Assembly: GCA_025766275.1 (NCBI GenBank)
Contig: JAFKAC010000068.1
Location: 124,001 to 188,000 of the forward strand
DNA from: Lactarius indigo
Taxonomy: Eukaryota > Basidiomycota > Agaricomycetes > Russulales > Russulaceae
DNA length: 64,000 nt
Direction of reading: 5' to 3'
In this document: positions 10,001-21,689 of the stretch, in pieces
How positions within the stretch are numbered: position 1 is the first letter of the stretch
How the letters are laid out: each line of letters begins with the position of its first letter
Position numbers and translations under genes: made by a program
Notes under the pieces: generated by a model
Told to the model about the DNA's origin: nothing
Seen by the model: the letters and a program-made list of their open reading frames with translations, nothing else
Databases searched by the model: none

Positions 10001-11685
10001 ACTCGTGATACATAGACGTAGATTTGGATGGTGAAGGTCGACAAGTTGTTTGACTAGCTCGATGATGTTCTCACGCGACGATGGAATTCCCGAGTCATTG
10101 GGGGACTCGTCGAGAGCATCCAGGATCAGATAGATCGGCACTTGTTCCGCCATTGCGAGCATATGCTTGAGGCACTGCGCGAGCGAGTCGACAGTTGGCT
10201 GTTCTGATCCTCGTTTGTGTGCAGAGTACAAGGAGGAAAGAACGTCGCAGAAGATATCCGATTGATCGGAGAGTTGGACAAGGAGGGATGATAGTAGAGC
10301 GCGCTCGTCCTGTTTTGTTGTGTCCTTGAAATCGAAGTAGAAATAGGCCAAGAAAGCAGACCCGGCATCGGACATGGACTTGATATCACGGACGATCGCG
10401 GAGCTTGTGAATGATATGAGTTGGAGTAGGACGCAACTCGGCGGCGTGTAACGTACCTGAGAATACTCTTCCCGGAGCCAGCTATCAATTTAGGAGTTGT
10501 TGGTGGAATTAAGACTCGGACGCTGATGGGATACGTACGTTTTCCGTGAATCCATAACAAGGAACCAGATATTTTCCAATCTGCGAGGGTTTTCCCTTTC
10601 GTGCACCAGGCGGCGGTACCCTCGTGATGAACACCGGATGCGGTGTTGTAATTGACAGACGGATCAGGAGGAGCAACCCATCTTCGGAGGTCCTTGCGTA
10701 AATCGTTCCCTGTAAAGAGGTCTAGTTTTCTTGGTCTCCGGCGACGAGATGAGAAGATGACGAACGGTTGAGGTCAGTAACTTGGTTGGCGACTTGTTGA
10801 ACCGCCATTCCGGTCTCCTTTACGCCTAAGCGAAGGTCCATGACTTTGTCGTCGATGCCGCGGGTGATCGATAGGGCTTCTGCTGCTGCCATCCGAGCCT
10901 CCTCCTGCGTCAACATGTCTAGTCGCTGAAGCGCATCCTCCACATCCGTCCTTCCAATTAGCTTCTTCAGATATTTCTCTGCATGAAGGTTGATTTTTGG
11001 CCCGGGGTATGTATCAACAAGGGAGGACATACTGGTTCGTCCCTCCCCGGCCTCCTTCGTCACGATCCCGAGGATCGAGAGCACCTCAACCATGATCTTT
11101 ATGATAATGTCCTTCATAGCCGCCGTCGGCCGGACCTCGATATATTTTTCGAGCCGCTTGAAGAAGTGCTCCAAGCGGCCAAACAGGTCTACGACAGCAT
11201 TTTGGCTGGTGCGGACATCCTTGACCGCCTAAAAAGTAGAGTTTAACGGAGACAGTCGTCAGCTTATGAATGATGCTTACCTGGAGGAGGACACCAATGC
11301 CAGTGAAGATCGCATTCGATGGTGGGAATACCTGTCATCATATAAATCAGAGGGTAGACCTCGAGCGGGTCAAGGGCTGAGTCGCAATTACCAATCCAAC
11401 ACCGTTACCGAGGGCCACAGAGAATGCGTACAAGACATTAACTGTGGGATCGAGCCACTTTGACCATCTTTCGTCGGTGATCTGAGATCGATCGAATGTC
11501 TGGACCTGGGTTCGAAGTATGGCAAGAATGGCACTGGGAGAGTCGCAGGACTGCAGCTGGGCGGCTAGTGGATGGGAGGCGATGTCTCGCTTTGTTTGCT
11601 TTTTGTATTCCTCCAAAGCAGCTATAAAGATTGTTTCGAAGTTTGTGGAAGAGGTAGAAGTAGAAGTAGATGGAACTTGGGACAT
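7078..11685 (-). CDS. NLR-like receptor 1: Goodbye-like/NACHT/ankyrin STAND protein
   Basis: Predicted cytoplasmic STAND NTPase. Fungal relatives act in non-self recognition and heterokaryon incompatibility; its own trigger is unknown. Exons (minus): 11392-11685, 11281-11331, 11033-11228, 10766-10978, 10539-10709, 10457-10481, 9804-10403, 7078-9748. They join to 4221 nt, 1406 aa. Residues 1-250 form a helical N-terminal domain (YKKQTKRD, SHPLAAQLQSCDS, KWLDPTVNVLYAFS, KKYLKKLIGR, TQEEARMAAAE), which I assign to the fungal 'Goodbye'-like type. NACHT follows: Walker A GKPGSGKS at 307-314, encoded across a 25-nt exon; Walker B LILDALDE at 409-416; and CITSRPEFD. About 18-19 ankyrin repeats run from about 760 to the end. 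N-terminal class 'A' (MSQVPSTSTS). It lacks the heptad coil of copies 2, 4 and 5. No frame break was found. Confidence 0.93.
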
Positions 11686-11768
11686 AGCGCTCCTTGAAGG
11701 ATCCCGGTTGGACGCTTACAGAAGGAACGTCGCTCGGGCACTGCGATCTGGACGCGTCGTGTACGACA

Positions 11769-11792
11769 GATAGCCGCCCTGATATTCCCAGG
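11769..11792 (-). promoter_or_regulatory. Conserved upstream motif of NLR gene 1
   Basis: A 24-bp block (plus strand GATAGCCGCC followed by CTGATATTCCCAGG) lies about 85-107 bp upstream of the start at 11685. The same block, with few changes, precedes each of the other four NLR genes at a similar distance. It is therefore a candidate core promoter or transcription-start element; function is inferred from conservation only. Confidence 0.5.
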
Positions 11793-12059
11793 CGGTCACC
11801 GGTCACCACCGATAGACGTACACACACTAATTTGCACAAATGCCGCGTGGGTGAATGAGAAAAATAACTGCATCTCGTTGCTAGCTCGTACTATCAATAG
11901 TCTGCTACATTTTCCGGCCCACAGATTAAAAATAGCCCCACTCCTGCGTGCAGATAATTGTCTCTTAGGACACGTAGTCGTCCGCCGTCCTTCAACACAC
12001 CACACCGCCGCCAAGTTTCGTAGCCGGAGCGACTGTGGCTCCTACGCCACTGATTCTGG

Positions 12060-13600
12060 CTAGCTTAGTATTCCTCCCGATGCGTGGCGAGCACGGACAC
12101 TGAGCGTGGGTCGCTGTGCCCCGAGGAGCAGCGCGGTGCTGAGTGGGAGTACTGAGCGTGGCACTGTCAGATGTGCGGTTAGGTTCGTCATGGTGGGGTT
12201 TTCGTTGCTGTCTGGGGCAGTGGCAGGAACGACCATGAGGCCGCGGTGTTCCTCATCTTTGTCTCTGCCACGCCGGTCAGATTTTCGTCGTCTACGTTTT
12301 CTGCGCCTGCCTTCGGCGTGATCCCTGTGGCGAGTCAATCAGTCACCAGCGATCGACGGAGGGCCACTGGAGATTTGAGAGGGAAGTTGCGCACATCACA
12401 GGGAATCAGATAACCCAATCAGTCGCCCAAATATGATCTCATGGGCGCCTAGCGCTTCAAACAGCCCGTTGAGAAGATCCGCGTCGTTAGAGCAGACAAT
12501 GATCGTAGCTGGCGCAGTCGCCGATGTATTCTTTCAGGCGCCGGAGTTGCCATGTCCGGCAGTGGCCGTGAAAATGCGCGCCATTCTGCTCAAGAGCGCA
12601 AATCGCGCCAGCATTAGCTATCATCTGTGCGGAACACCCCCAGCCCTAAGCTTGCAACATCGTCAACTCTGTCGCAGCAGATAAACAAGTGAGGAAAGAC
12701 GCACCGTACTTGATCTAGGCTCTGAGCAGATCCACTCACGCATGTGCGCCCTGTTCGGGATTGGGCTTGTTGGGCCGCGATCATATAGTGAGTGCAGTTG
12801 ACCCACTTGGGAACAAGCCACATCAGCCCCGGCTTGGGAGGTTGGCCGTGTAGATGGCGGAGGAAAGCGTAGTGTCGATGGGGTATAGATCGACGGTTCA
12901 ACGTGTCGATCGTTTACGACCTTTCCTATGTCAAAGTCGATAACGCAGAGCTCTTGCCATCCATTGTCATGCACTGGGGGAGAGGTTATTTCAGAGAATA
13001 GCAGTGAGTAAGAGTGCGCACCATTTAGCAGTCAACCACATAGACCATGGACCATGCGATAACCCATTGCCCCAGCGGCAGCACGGGCGTCTCTATCTAC
13101 CTTTCTGGTTTTTAAAACACGTCCATACCAAGATACAAACGAACAGGGAGTTGTTCTCGACCATTTGCTAAGAAGTATATGGGTAGATCGGGTCACCCAC
13201 GGGTGAGATGGGAAGAAGAAGACGCGAAAGATTATGGCGGGGCAGTTAGCGGTTCTAAGGCAGAGCGAGGAACAAGCATAGGCGTAGAGCATAGTCTTTG
13301 TGCGAGCGCGCGGGGCGGCACGTGGCCCATCATTTTCTTCCGTGCCGCTTTCCTCAACCGGTTCAAAGAACCGTAACTCTTTTGTTTTCACCCACCCGCC
13401 ACTCCCTAGAAAGAAAAACCGCCAAAGGATCGATGAAGAAGCGGTTTTTGTCCCTCGCGCATAGGCGTGCTCCAGGATGGTGTTCCCACCCGCCCGTCAC
13501 GACGTCGACTCGGACACGAACCGCCAATGTTTTTCGATCGAGAAACACTTCGTGCTTCCGCCCGGTCTCTACAAGCTCACGCACTATTACACCTAATCGC
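12060..13600 (-). pseudogene. Decayed REX1/REXO-like DEDDh RNA exonuclease (copy A1)
   Basis: Minus-strand relic. Recognisable pieces in order: VYVVDC*M at 13021-13045, where the Exo I glutamate codon of the family's DCEM motif is TAA; LCVIDFDIGKVVNDRHVEP at about 12900-12960; PPKPGLMWLVPKW near 12810-12850; ATIIVCSNDADLL with HEIIFGRLIGLSDSL near 12400-12510. Family knowledge: REX1-like enzymes trim 3' ends of structured RNAs in the nucleus using a DEDDh active site. Frames change between pieces and several stops intervene, so no product is expected. The stop in the Exo I motif is shared with copy A3 (33601-33603). Confidence 0.65.
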
Positions 13601-13998
13601 TTACCGGTCCCCCATCCCCTGTCGCTCCTTAGCCTGCTCTTAGCATACCTGCTCGTTGTTTTTCCCTAATCACAATGTTTTTTGCTCTCGTCCTCTATCC
13701 CGCGCGATCAGCCGGACTTTTCTACACCACCCCCTCGCTCCCTCCCTCGGCGCCGCGCGGGCATGCGTCCTCGGTAAGCCAAGGTAAGCGACCCTCAAAG
13801 AGCACTGAGGTGGGCCTAGCGGTGGATTCAAGTTTGTGCGGGGTTCTCCCTTTGTGCTGGTGGGAATTTCAGCGACTCTGGCTGAGCAGTTACAGTATCC
13901 CTTTTCTGGAACTTAGTTTCCCCAGCCGGGCACCCGTGACATCCACTATTATGTCACTCCGGTAACCTCCCAACCGTCGATTCCACGGTCCATCAACA
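13601..13998. other. Junction between units 1 and 2
   Basis: Mostly pyrimidine-rich sequence (13560-13760) followed from about 13840 by the repeat-unit segment homologous to 4510 onwards. No gene is supported. Confidence 0.4.
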
Positions 13999-14352
13999 TC
14001 AACTAACCCTGCCCTGTGCAACGACCTGTTCTGCCAGGGTCGCCTCGACGTGCACATGCTCAACTCGCGCGTCTGCCTCTGCTATTCCGGCTTGCAGGCC
14101 ACGTGCCAGGGTGGTAGCACGGTACCCACACGGCGTGCCACGCATCGCGTCCACGTCGAGACTCGATAGGGTGTAGATCAACGGCGGCAGGATAATATCG
14201 AACGTGTGCAGGTGCCGGATGCCACATTCCGTCGTTGAGAATGCCTTCTGAAGTGTCCCCGCTCGTGCCGGACGCTCTGGCCGGTGCAGCGGACCGCCAC
14301 GTTCGACCCACGCACATACGGCCTCATCACTAGGCCCGGGGCACTGACGCAA
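13999..14352 (-). other. Second copy of the unassigned repeated frame
   Basis: A 117-codon minus-strand frame aligned with 4637-5068. It keeps LQAGIAEADARVEHVHVEAT and TLQKAFSTTEC almost unchanged but has a three-residue-scale indel (SLDVDAMRG versus SLAMRG). Same reservations as for the first copy: probable former coding sequence, family unknown. Confidence 0.3.
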
Positions 14353-16422
14353 CGATGCGTATCCCAGCTACAGCCCCCGAATCTGCCGTTTAGGTCGATA
14401 AGGAGCGTTAGCTGTAAAGAGCTCGCCTTCGACTATTGGGACGGCATCAGCCACACTTGGTACAAGAACCCGCTGTAGCCGGCCCCGGCATAGCGTGATC
14501 CTGCGCGTTGAGCCCGTGGAGGAGTAATTAGCGCTTCGATTCGGAGTACTCCGGTAACTATTCTTTTTCAGATCCCAATCCGGACGGTGGCAATAGGGTC
14601 GATGATACCAATAACGGTACTAGAAGCTGGGAAGGAGAAATTGTAGTAGTTGTTGGTGCAGTATTTCAGTAGTAGGCGACCCTGTCCGAGTCAGCCCCTT
14701 GAGACGTACAGTGAGTTCCTCGTGCGTCCGGGTCTCATAGCCTGATGGATCCGATGCTCAATGAAATGGTATGCCTGGGCAGGGATCTTCAGGCATACAA
14801 CATTATCAACCTAAATCCCATTTGAGAGTGCAAGGGAGAAGCCACAAGAAAAAGTGAGCAACTCACGAAGAGTCGGGTTCCAAAGATTGGGTTGTGGCTT
14901 TAAGACATGGGTGATACATGGTATGCCCTAGTAAAAGGCGAGGGCATAACTTTCTTGTGTCAACCCCAGCCACAATACTTACTATGTATTCGAGAAGGGT
15001 AAGAACATGATTCTTGTATTCTCTTTGGGTCGCGGGTATGGAAACAAACAGCACCTCTGGCGGCCCGGCTAGCAAACGGGGCTCAAAACTAACTTGAGCT
15101 CAAATACTTGTTACTTGTTCGGACGCCACCATGACAATTCCCCAGTAAGCAAAAGGCTAGCCTGAGTTGAGTTTTTTCCACGCAAAACGTGAGTATGGAT
15201 GGGTCGCGCACCGACACACAATTAGACACCCACGGCATGACCCACGGACGAGACCCCAAAGTTAGATCGACCTCTTGGCGTGTGGATGCTTCAACCCCGT
15301 CTCCCCTCTCTTTTTGCCTCAGTGATCCCCAAAGTGTTATAATGCGGTGCTTTAAGGGAGCAGATATGCTATTCACTCCTTGATTCCCCCTCTCGCGCTT
15401 GTCTACTCGAACACACCGGGTCCATTCGACCAAAATCTCGCTTTTACCTATCCTCCATGCATAGCAATAGCTAAGGGATGGAATACTGACACACTTCCCC
15501 ATGGCATCTATCGAATCGCTCTAGGTGGCCACACCTACACGATTGCGACTTCGCTTCGCACAGGAAACTCTCATCCAAGCTCTCATCCTCAGTCGAAATC
15601 CACTTCGTGCTTCCTGTATCATGCTCGCACCACAGTATCGCCTGCTCTTCAACAAGCCTTTCTAGTTATCGAGTCAATTTTAAGGGGTGACTCGCTGTAC
15701 AAAAGCCTGCCTCGTGCTCTGCCTCTTTTCACCTGCTCTCACACATTTGCTGTTCGGTCTTTGGGCGGTCTTGTACATTACACCTCTGCGGGGGATCCCT
15801 CACAACAAAGCCCTCGCCGTTCCGGTCACTTGGGGTGATTTTGAAATGATCCTCTTCAGTGATTCCTTGGGCAGGTTAGGGCTTTTTTGCACAGGTACTA
15901 TCTTCACCTTCACACAGGTATCAGGTGTCTAAATTTACCTGCACCTCCTGGTGCTGGCAACCGCTAAACCCGCATTAATGAAGCGCTACTGGAAACACGC
16001 CAACAATCTCCTCTTCGGATCCAGTACTGCTGGTCTCAGGGGGATGACCCGTCCTCGGAGAATGGCCAGTTCTCATTAACTGGAAAAACTAGATGTCAAT
16101 CGAAGTGGCTGAAGACAGTTCTCATGGATCACACCTCCCACTCTTCAGCAAGACTGATCGCTGCATCCCGTGACCGTGTTCTCGATCCTGACAATAAAGC
16201 ATGCGTAGTGTACTGTACATGAAACGAGTGCACGGGGGGGTTACATGTATGACAATAATTCAGGAGAGTTGCACGTATTCTACACGCGATTTCACTACAT
16301 AAATAATATTGGGTTCGGGTGAATCGCTGTAGTAGGAGTCAATGTACAATAAAGAGGCAGGGTAATCGTCACTCACACACGTCGACAAGTCAAAAGAATA
16401 TACTATACCGCGTTCCGTTCGT
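14353..16422. other. Downstream flank of NLR gene 2
   Basis: About 2 kb of repeat-unit flank matching 5069-7077 with small indels (for example a 5'-shifted segment at 14700-14760 that is absent from the first copy). Contains the presumed 3' UTR next to 16423. No preserved open frame compared with the other units. Confidence 0.5.
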
Positions 16423-19400
16423 TCATTCAGCATCGTGATGGGAGAACAGTTGTAAAATTTCTTCTTGTCTTGTGCCACAGGCGACCTCGCGTGGAGTCTT
16501 TCCACTAAGGTCGCATATATGTGCGTCCGCACCATGGTCCAGTAATAACCGCACGACCTCTGGGTATCCTCCAATCCAACCACGCGTCGCGTAGTGTAAC
16601 GGGGTCCATCCATCGACATCCTGGGCGTTGACTTCCACATTGCGCTCGAGTAGTAGCCGAACAAACTCTGGGTCACCGCCTTGCGCTGCGTAATGCAGTG
16701 TAGTTCCTCCCTCGTTGTTACAGACGTGCACATCTGCGTTGTGGCCTAGCAATAGTTGCCTAATATCGTGTTTGCTCATCATCGACGCGTAGAGAAGCGG
16801 GGTGAATCCTTCGTTATTCCGTGAATCGACCTCCGCATTACGCTCGAGTAGCAGCCGAGCAACCTCGAGGCGATCGTAGGCTGCCGCCAAATGCAGTGCG
16901 GAACTTCCCCTGTTGTTGCGGACGTTTTCATCCGCATTGCGATCCAGCAATAACCGCAATACACTGAGGTGTCCACGCTCTGATGCCCTGAAAAATGGGG
17001 TTAATCCATCGTCGTCGCGAGCATTGACCTCCGCGTTGCGCTCGAGTAGTAACCGAACAACCTCGAGATCACCGGTGGCTGCAGCGTAATGCAGTGGAGT
17101 CCCCCCTTTATTATCGCGGACGTGCACATCCGCATTGTGGTCCAGTAATAATTGCAAAGTGTCAGGGTGTCCACTGGCCGATGCGCAGAAAAATGGGGTA
17201 CATCCGTCATCATCCCGGGAATTGACGTCCGCATTGTGCTCAAGGAGTAACCGAACGACTTCGAGGTGGCCGTAATACGCCGCGTAATACAGTGGAGTCA
17301 TTCCCTTGTCGACCCGGGGATGTTTACGGCCACATATCAGCACCAAGGGTTCAATGCGGGAATCGACTTCTGCATGGCGCTCGAGTAGGAACTGCTTGAA
17401 TGACCGAGCAGCTTCAAAGTGACCGTCACACACCGCGCAATAAGATGATGAGACACGTCCCTTGTCGCGGACATGCTCATCTGCAATGTGATGCAGCAGA
17501 AACTGCGTAACGTCGTCATTTAATGGATCAAGGAATGCGGCGGTTCTTTCGGCATTCCGGACATTGACCTCCGCATTGAACTTGAGTAGTATCCGAGAAA
17601 TCTCGAGATGGCCGTAGGTCGCCGCCAAATGCAGTGGAGTGTTTCCGTAGCTATCGTGGAAATGGGCATCTGCATTGTGGTCCAGCAATAATTGCACAAC
17701 CTCACAATTTCCTGTCACCGATGCATGGAGAAGTGCACTACTGAGGTCGTCCCGGGAATTGATCTCTGCATTGTGCTTGAGTAGTATCCGAGCAACTTCG
17801 AGGTGACCTTTGGCTGCCGCCGAGCGCAGTGGAGTGTTTCCGTAATAGTCACAGATACAAACATCCGCATTTCGGTCAAGCAACAACCGCACGATATCAT
17901 GGTGTCCATTCCTAGATGTGTTGAGAAGTGGGGTGGCTCCGTGGTCATCCTGGGAGTTGATCTCCGCGTTGCGCTCGAGTAGTAGCCGAGAAACCTCAAG
18001 GTGGCCGTTGGTTGCTGCATAATGCAGTGGAGTGAAACCGTCCTTCCGGGAGTTCACGTCCGCACCAACGTTCAGCAGCCACTTCCCGAACTCAAGATAT
18101 CCCGCGTGTGAAGCCATGTGTAGTGGAGTCACATTATCTGCAGAGCGTGAATTTATGTCGGCGCCATGCGCGAACAGTAACTGAGCAACACCGATTTGCC
18201 CGTCAATTGTCGACGCATGTAGCGGGGTACCGTATGAGCCTCCCAAATGATTTACATGCTGTGGGTGCTTCATGATCAGGCGCTCCACTAGGCCGCGGAA
18301 TCCTTTCTTTGCGGCGTAGTACAAGGGAGCTGCTGAAAGTGGCACGGCACTCGGCTTTCCAGCAGTGAGCTCCATCTTGAGCTCGAATTGGTCTTGTATC
18401 CGGACCCACGCTGAAAAATGCGGTTTGTCCATATCAAAGAAATCATCCATTGCGTCCTTTATCTCTAATTCCACATTTCCGATCGACGCATGCTCATCCC
18501 AATATTTCGCAGCATACCGAGCAAGAGGGATATTCTCGGCACTATCTTTGTCGGTGCCGTCGTCCAAGCGAAGTAACACCCCAAGACAAGCCTGGGCAAG
18601 AATAATGTGGGAAGGTCCGATGGGAATATGAAACCGAGACACGTCTTCCATGCAACTCGCGAGTCGATCCGATATCAGGAATTCTTTTACGGAGAAATGA
18701 GAGAATTGAACGACACGGGATCCATTGTCGACGATGACCGAAACCAAACTGGAACAAGCTGACAACACCGCTTCTTCCTGGTCTTCCCACCGCCAATCCG
18801 CGACCAACTTTGGGACCCCTCCCAAGCTCAAGTCAAACGCGAGCACTTCCGCGAGTTCATCGACGCGGAGTGGACGACTGGCCACGGTGAGGCATTGCAA
18901 GAGTCGATACGCATGCTCCCGGTTCGCATTATTAATCTCTTTCAGAATGCGCTTGTATGTGTCGTCGAGTGACTTGGGTAATTCTTCGATAATACGACGG
19001 AGATTGGTCGGGAAGCAGTGACGCAGAACCTCCAATTGACAAAACACCCATCGAAACCTATTTCCAAACATAAGATAACTATATGGTCATGGACAGAAGA
19101 TGTGCTTACATTCCATCTGCTTTCTCTGTGAGATTCTCAATCACCGCATTTTGGTCGTCTTCCCGCCATCTCTTCATCCTTCTATCCGAGTGGACGACAA
19201 AAGTGACGTAGTCGTTAATGTCCTGCTTTTGTCCGCTTTCGTCATTGAGGGAAACTTGTTGAGTTGCCAAAGGCTCAAGCATGGTGCGAATGTCGAACTC
19301 TGGCCGACTCGTGATACATAGACGTAGATTTGGATGGTCAAGGTCGACAAGTTGCTTGACCAGCTCGATGACGTTCTCACGCGACGATGGAATTCCCGAG

Positions 19401-21239
19401 TCATTGGGGGACTCGTCGAGAGCATCCAGGATCAAATAGATCGGGACTTGTTCCATCACGGTGATTGTGAGCATATGCTTGAGGCACTGCGCGAGCGAGT
19501 CGACAGTTGGCTGTTCTGATCCTCGTTTGTGTGCGGAGTACAAAGAGGAAAGAACGTCGCAGAAGATGTCCGATTGATCGGAGAGTTGGACAAGGAGTGA
19601 TGATAGTAAAGCGCGCTCGTCCTGTTTTGTTGTGTCCTTGAAATCGAAGTAGAAATAGGCCAAGAAAGCAGACCCGACATCGGACATGTGTTTAATATCC
19701 CGGACGATCACGGAGCTTGTTGATAATATGAGTTGGAGTAGGTCGCAACCCGCTGGGGGTTAACGCACCTGAGAATACTCTTCCCGGAACCAGCTATCGA
19801 TCCGAGTCCAAGAGTCGTCGTTAGTGGCGATTAAAACTCAGACGGTGACGAGATATGTACGTTTTCCGTAGATCCACAACAAGCAGCCAGATGATTTCCA
19901 ATCTGTGAGGGTGTTCCCTTCGGTGCACCACTTCGCGGTACCCTCGTGATGAGCACCGAATGCAGTATTGTAATTGACAGAAGGATCGGGTGGAGCGATC
20001 CATTTTCGAAGGTCCTTTCGCAACTCGTTCCCTGTAAGAGAGGTCAAAATTTCATGACATACAAAGATGACAAGATGACGAACGATTTAAGTTGGTGACT
20101 TGCTTGGCCACTTGTTGAATTACTATTCCGGTCGCCTTTACGCCTAAGAAAGGCTAAGGGAAGATTCGGGGCGGGATAATCGGGGTGTGACTGACCTTGA
20201 ATGACGGAACCAACCTTGTTGTCGACGCGCTGTACCTTGCTGTCGACGGTCTGGACCTTTTCATCGATACCGTCTACTTTGATATCAACACCTTGCACCC
20301 TCTCATCGACGGCTTCCACTTTTTCATCAACTTCCTTAACCTGGTTGCCGACGTCCTCGACCTTGCCGCCGACGTCCTTAACCCTATCATCGACGTCCTT
20401 GACCTTGTCATCAATACCACGAGCGATCATCAGGACTTCTGCAGCTGCCATCCGAGCCTCTTCTTGCGTCAACGCGTTCAGCCGCTGAAGCGCGCCCTCC
20501 ACATCCTTCCTTCCAATCAGCTTCTTCAGATACGCCTCTGCATGACGGTAAGTTTTGAGGGATTTATCAACAGAAAGGAGTCAAAGCACATACTGGTTCG
20601 TCCCTGCCCGACCTCCTTCGTCACGATCCCAAGGATCGAGAGTACCTCAACCATGATCTTTACGATAATGTCCGTCATAGCTGCCGTCGGTCGGACCTCG
20701 ATATATTGTTCAAGCCGCTTGAAGAAGTACTCCAACCGGCCAAACAGGTCTATAAGAGCATCTTGGCTACTGCGGACATCTTTGACGGCCTGAGGGATAG
20801 ATGTGTCGTCAGAGCACACACGTCGGGTCAAGAAAGACGCTCACTTGAAGGAGGACACCAATGCCGGTGAAGACCACATTCGATGGTGGGAATATCTGTA
20901 GTCGCATACATCAGCGGATCGGTCTCGAACGGCTCAAGGTATCGGAATTACCAGCCCAACACCGTTACCGATGGTCACAGAGAATGCGTACAGGACATTC
21001 ACAGTGGGATCTAGCCACTTTGTCCACCTTTCGTTTGCAGCCTGAGATCGATCGAACGTCTGGAGTTGGGCTTGAAGCATGGAGAGAATGGCACTGGGAG
21101 AGTCGCAAGACTGCAGTCGGGTAGCCAGAGGATGGGAGGTAAGGTCACGCTTTGTCTGCTGTTTGTATGATTTCAGAGCAGCTGTGAATATTGTCTCGAA
21201 CTTCGTGGATGAGGCGGCGGTAGGCGGAACTCGGGACAT
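16423..21239 (-). CDS. NLR-like receptor 2: Goodbye-like/coiled coil/NACHT/ankyrin
   Basis: Paralogue of gene 1 with the same intron positions plus one extra intron in the coil region. Exons (minus): 20952-21239, 20845-20895, 20594-20789, 20196-20537, 20084-20143, 19861-20031, 19769-19793, 19110-19715, 16423-19057. They join to 4374 nt, 1457 aa. N-terminal class 'B' (MSRVPPTAAS, LKSYKQQTKRD). Residues 223-292 are ten exact heptads of the form K/R-V-x-x-V/I-D/G-x, a predicted coiled coil between the N-terminal domain and NACHT and the longest in the array. Walker A GKPGSGKS is at 368-375, Walker B YLILDALDE. It carries a two-residue insertion just before Walker B (TITVMEQ). About 18 ankyrin repeats reach the C-terminus. 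Intact. Confidence 0.93.
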
Positions 21240-21348
21240 GGTGCTAGTTGGAGGAGCGCGGATGCTTAAGGGATAGACAACAAGAAAGTCGCAAGGGAGT
21301 ACCGGCGTACGTACAGATAATTGCGGAGGGTACGCCTCGTTCACGACA

Positions 21349-21372
21349 GATAGCCGCCCTAATATTCCCAGG
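21349..21372 (-). promoter_or_regulatory. Conserved upstream motif of NLR gene 2
   Basis: GATAGCCGCC followed by CTAATATTCCCAGG on the plus strand, 110-133 bp upstream of the start at 21239. Counterpart of 11769-11792. Confidence 0.45.
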
Positions 21373-21689
21373 GTGCCACAATAATAGACGCTCACTCACT
21401 TAAATTCAGCCTGAGCACGAGATGCAATAGGCTTCAAGTGCAACTAACACCTAGATTCATTCACTCGTCTAGGACGCGTTGGAGTACGAGAATAAAACTA
21501 CTTCCACTAGGGACATGTCTTAACACCCAGTGATATCTCCGTCCTCTCCAGTCGCACCGCCCACCCGTTGATGGAAAGATCACACACCCAGTCGCATATA
21601 GATGGTGACCCGAACTGGGCTGAACACGCGTTCGGAGAACGCGAGCTGCACGATACGGAGGCCCATTCTTTACGACATCCGTCCGTCTA

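Noticed and set aside
12060..12338. Arg/Lys-rich 92-codon minus frame as a small basic gene
   Set aside because: It is one phase of the decayed exonuclease region; the frame is not kept in the other three copies.
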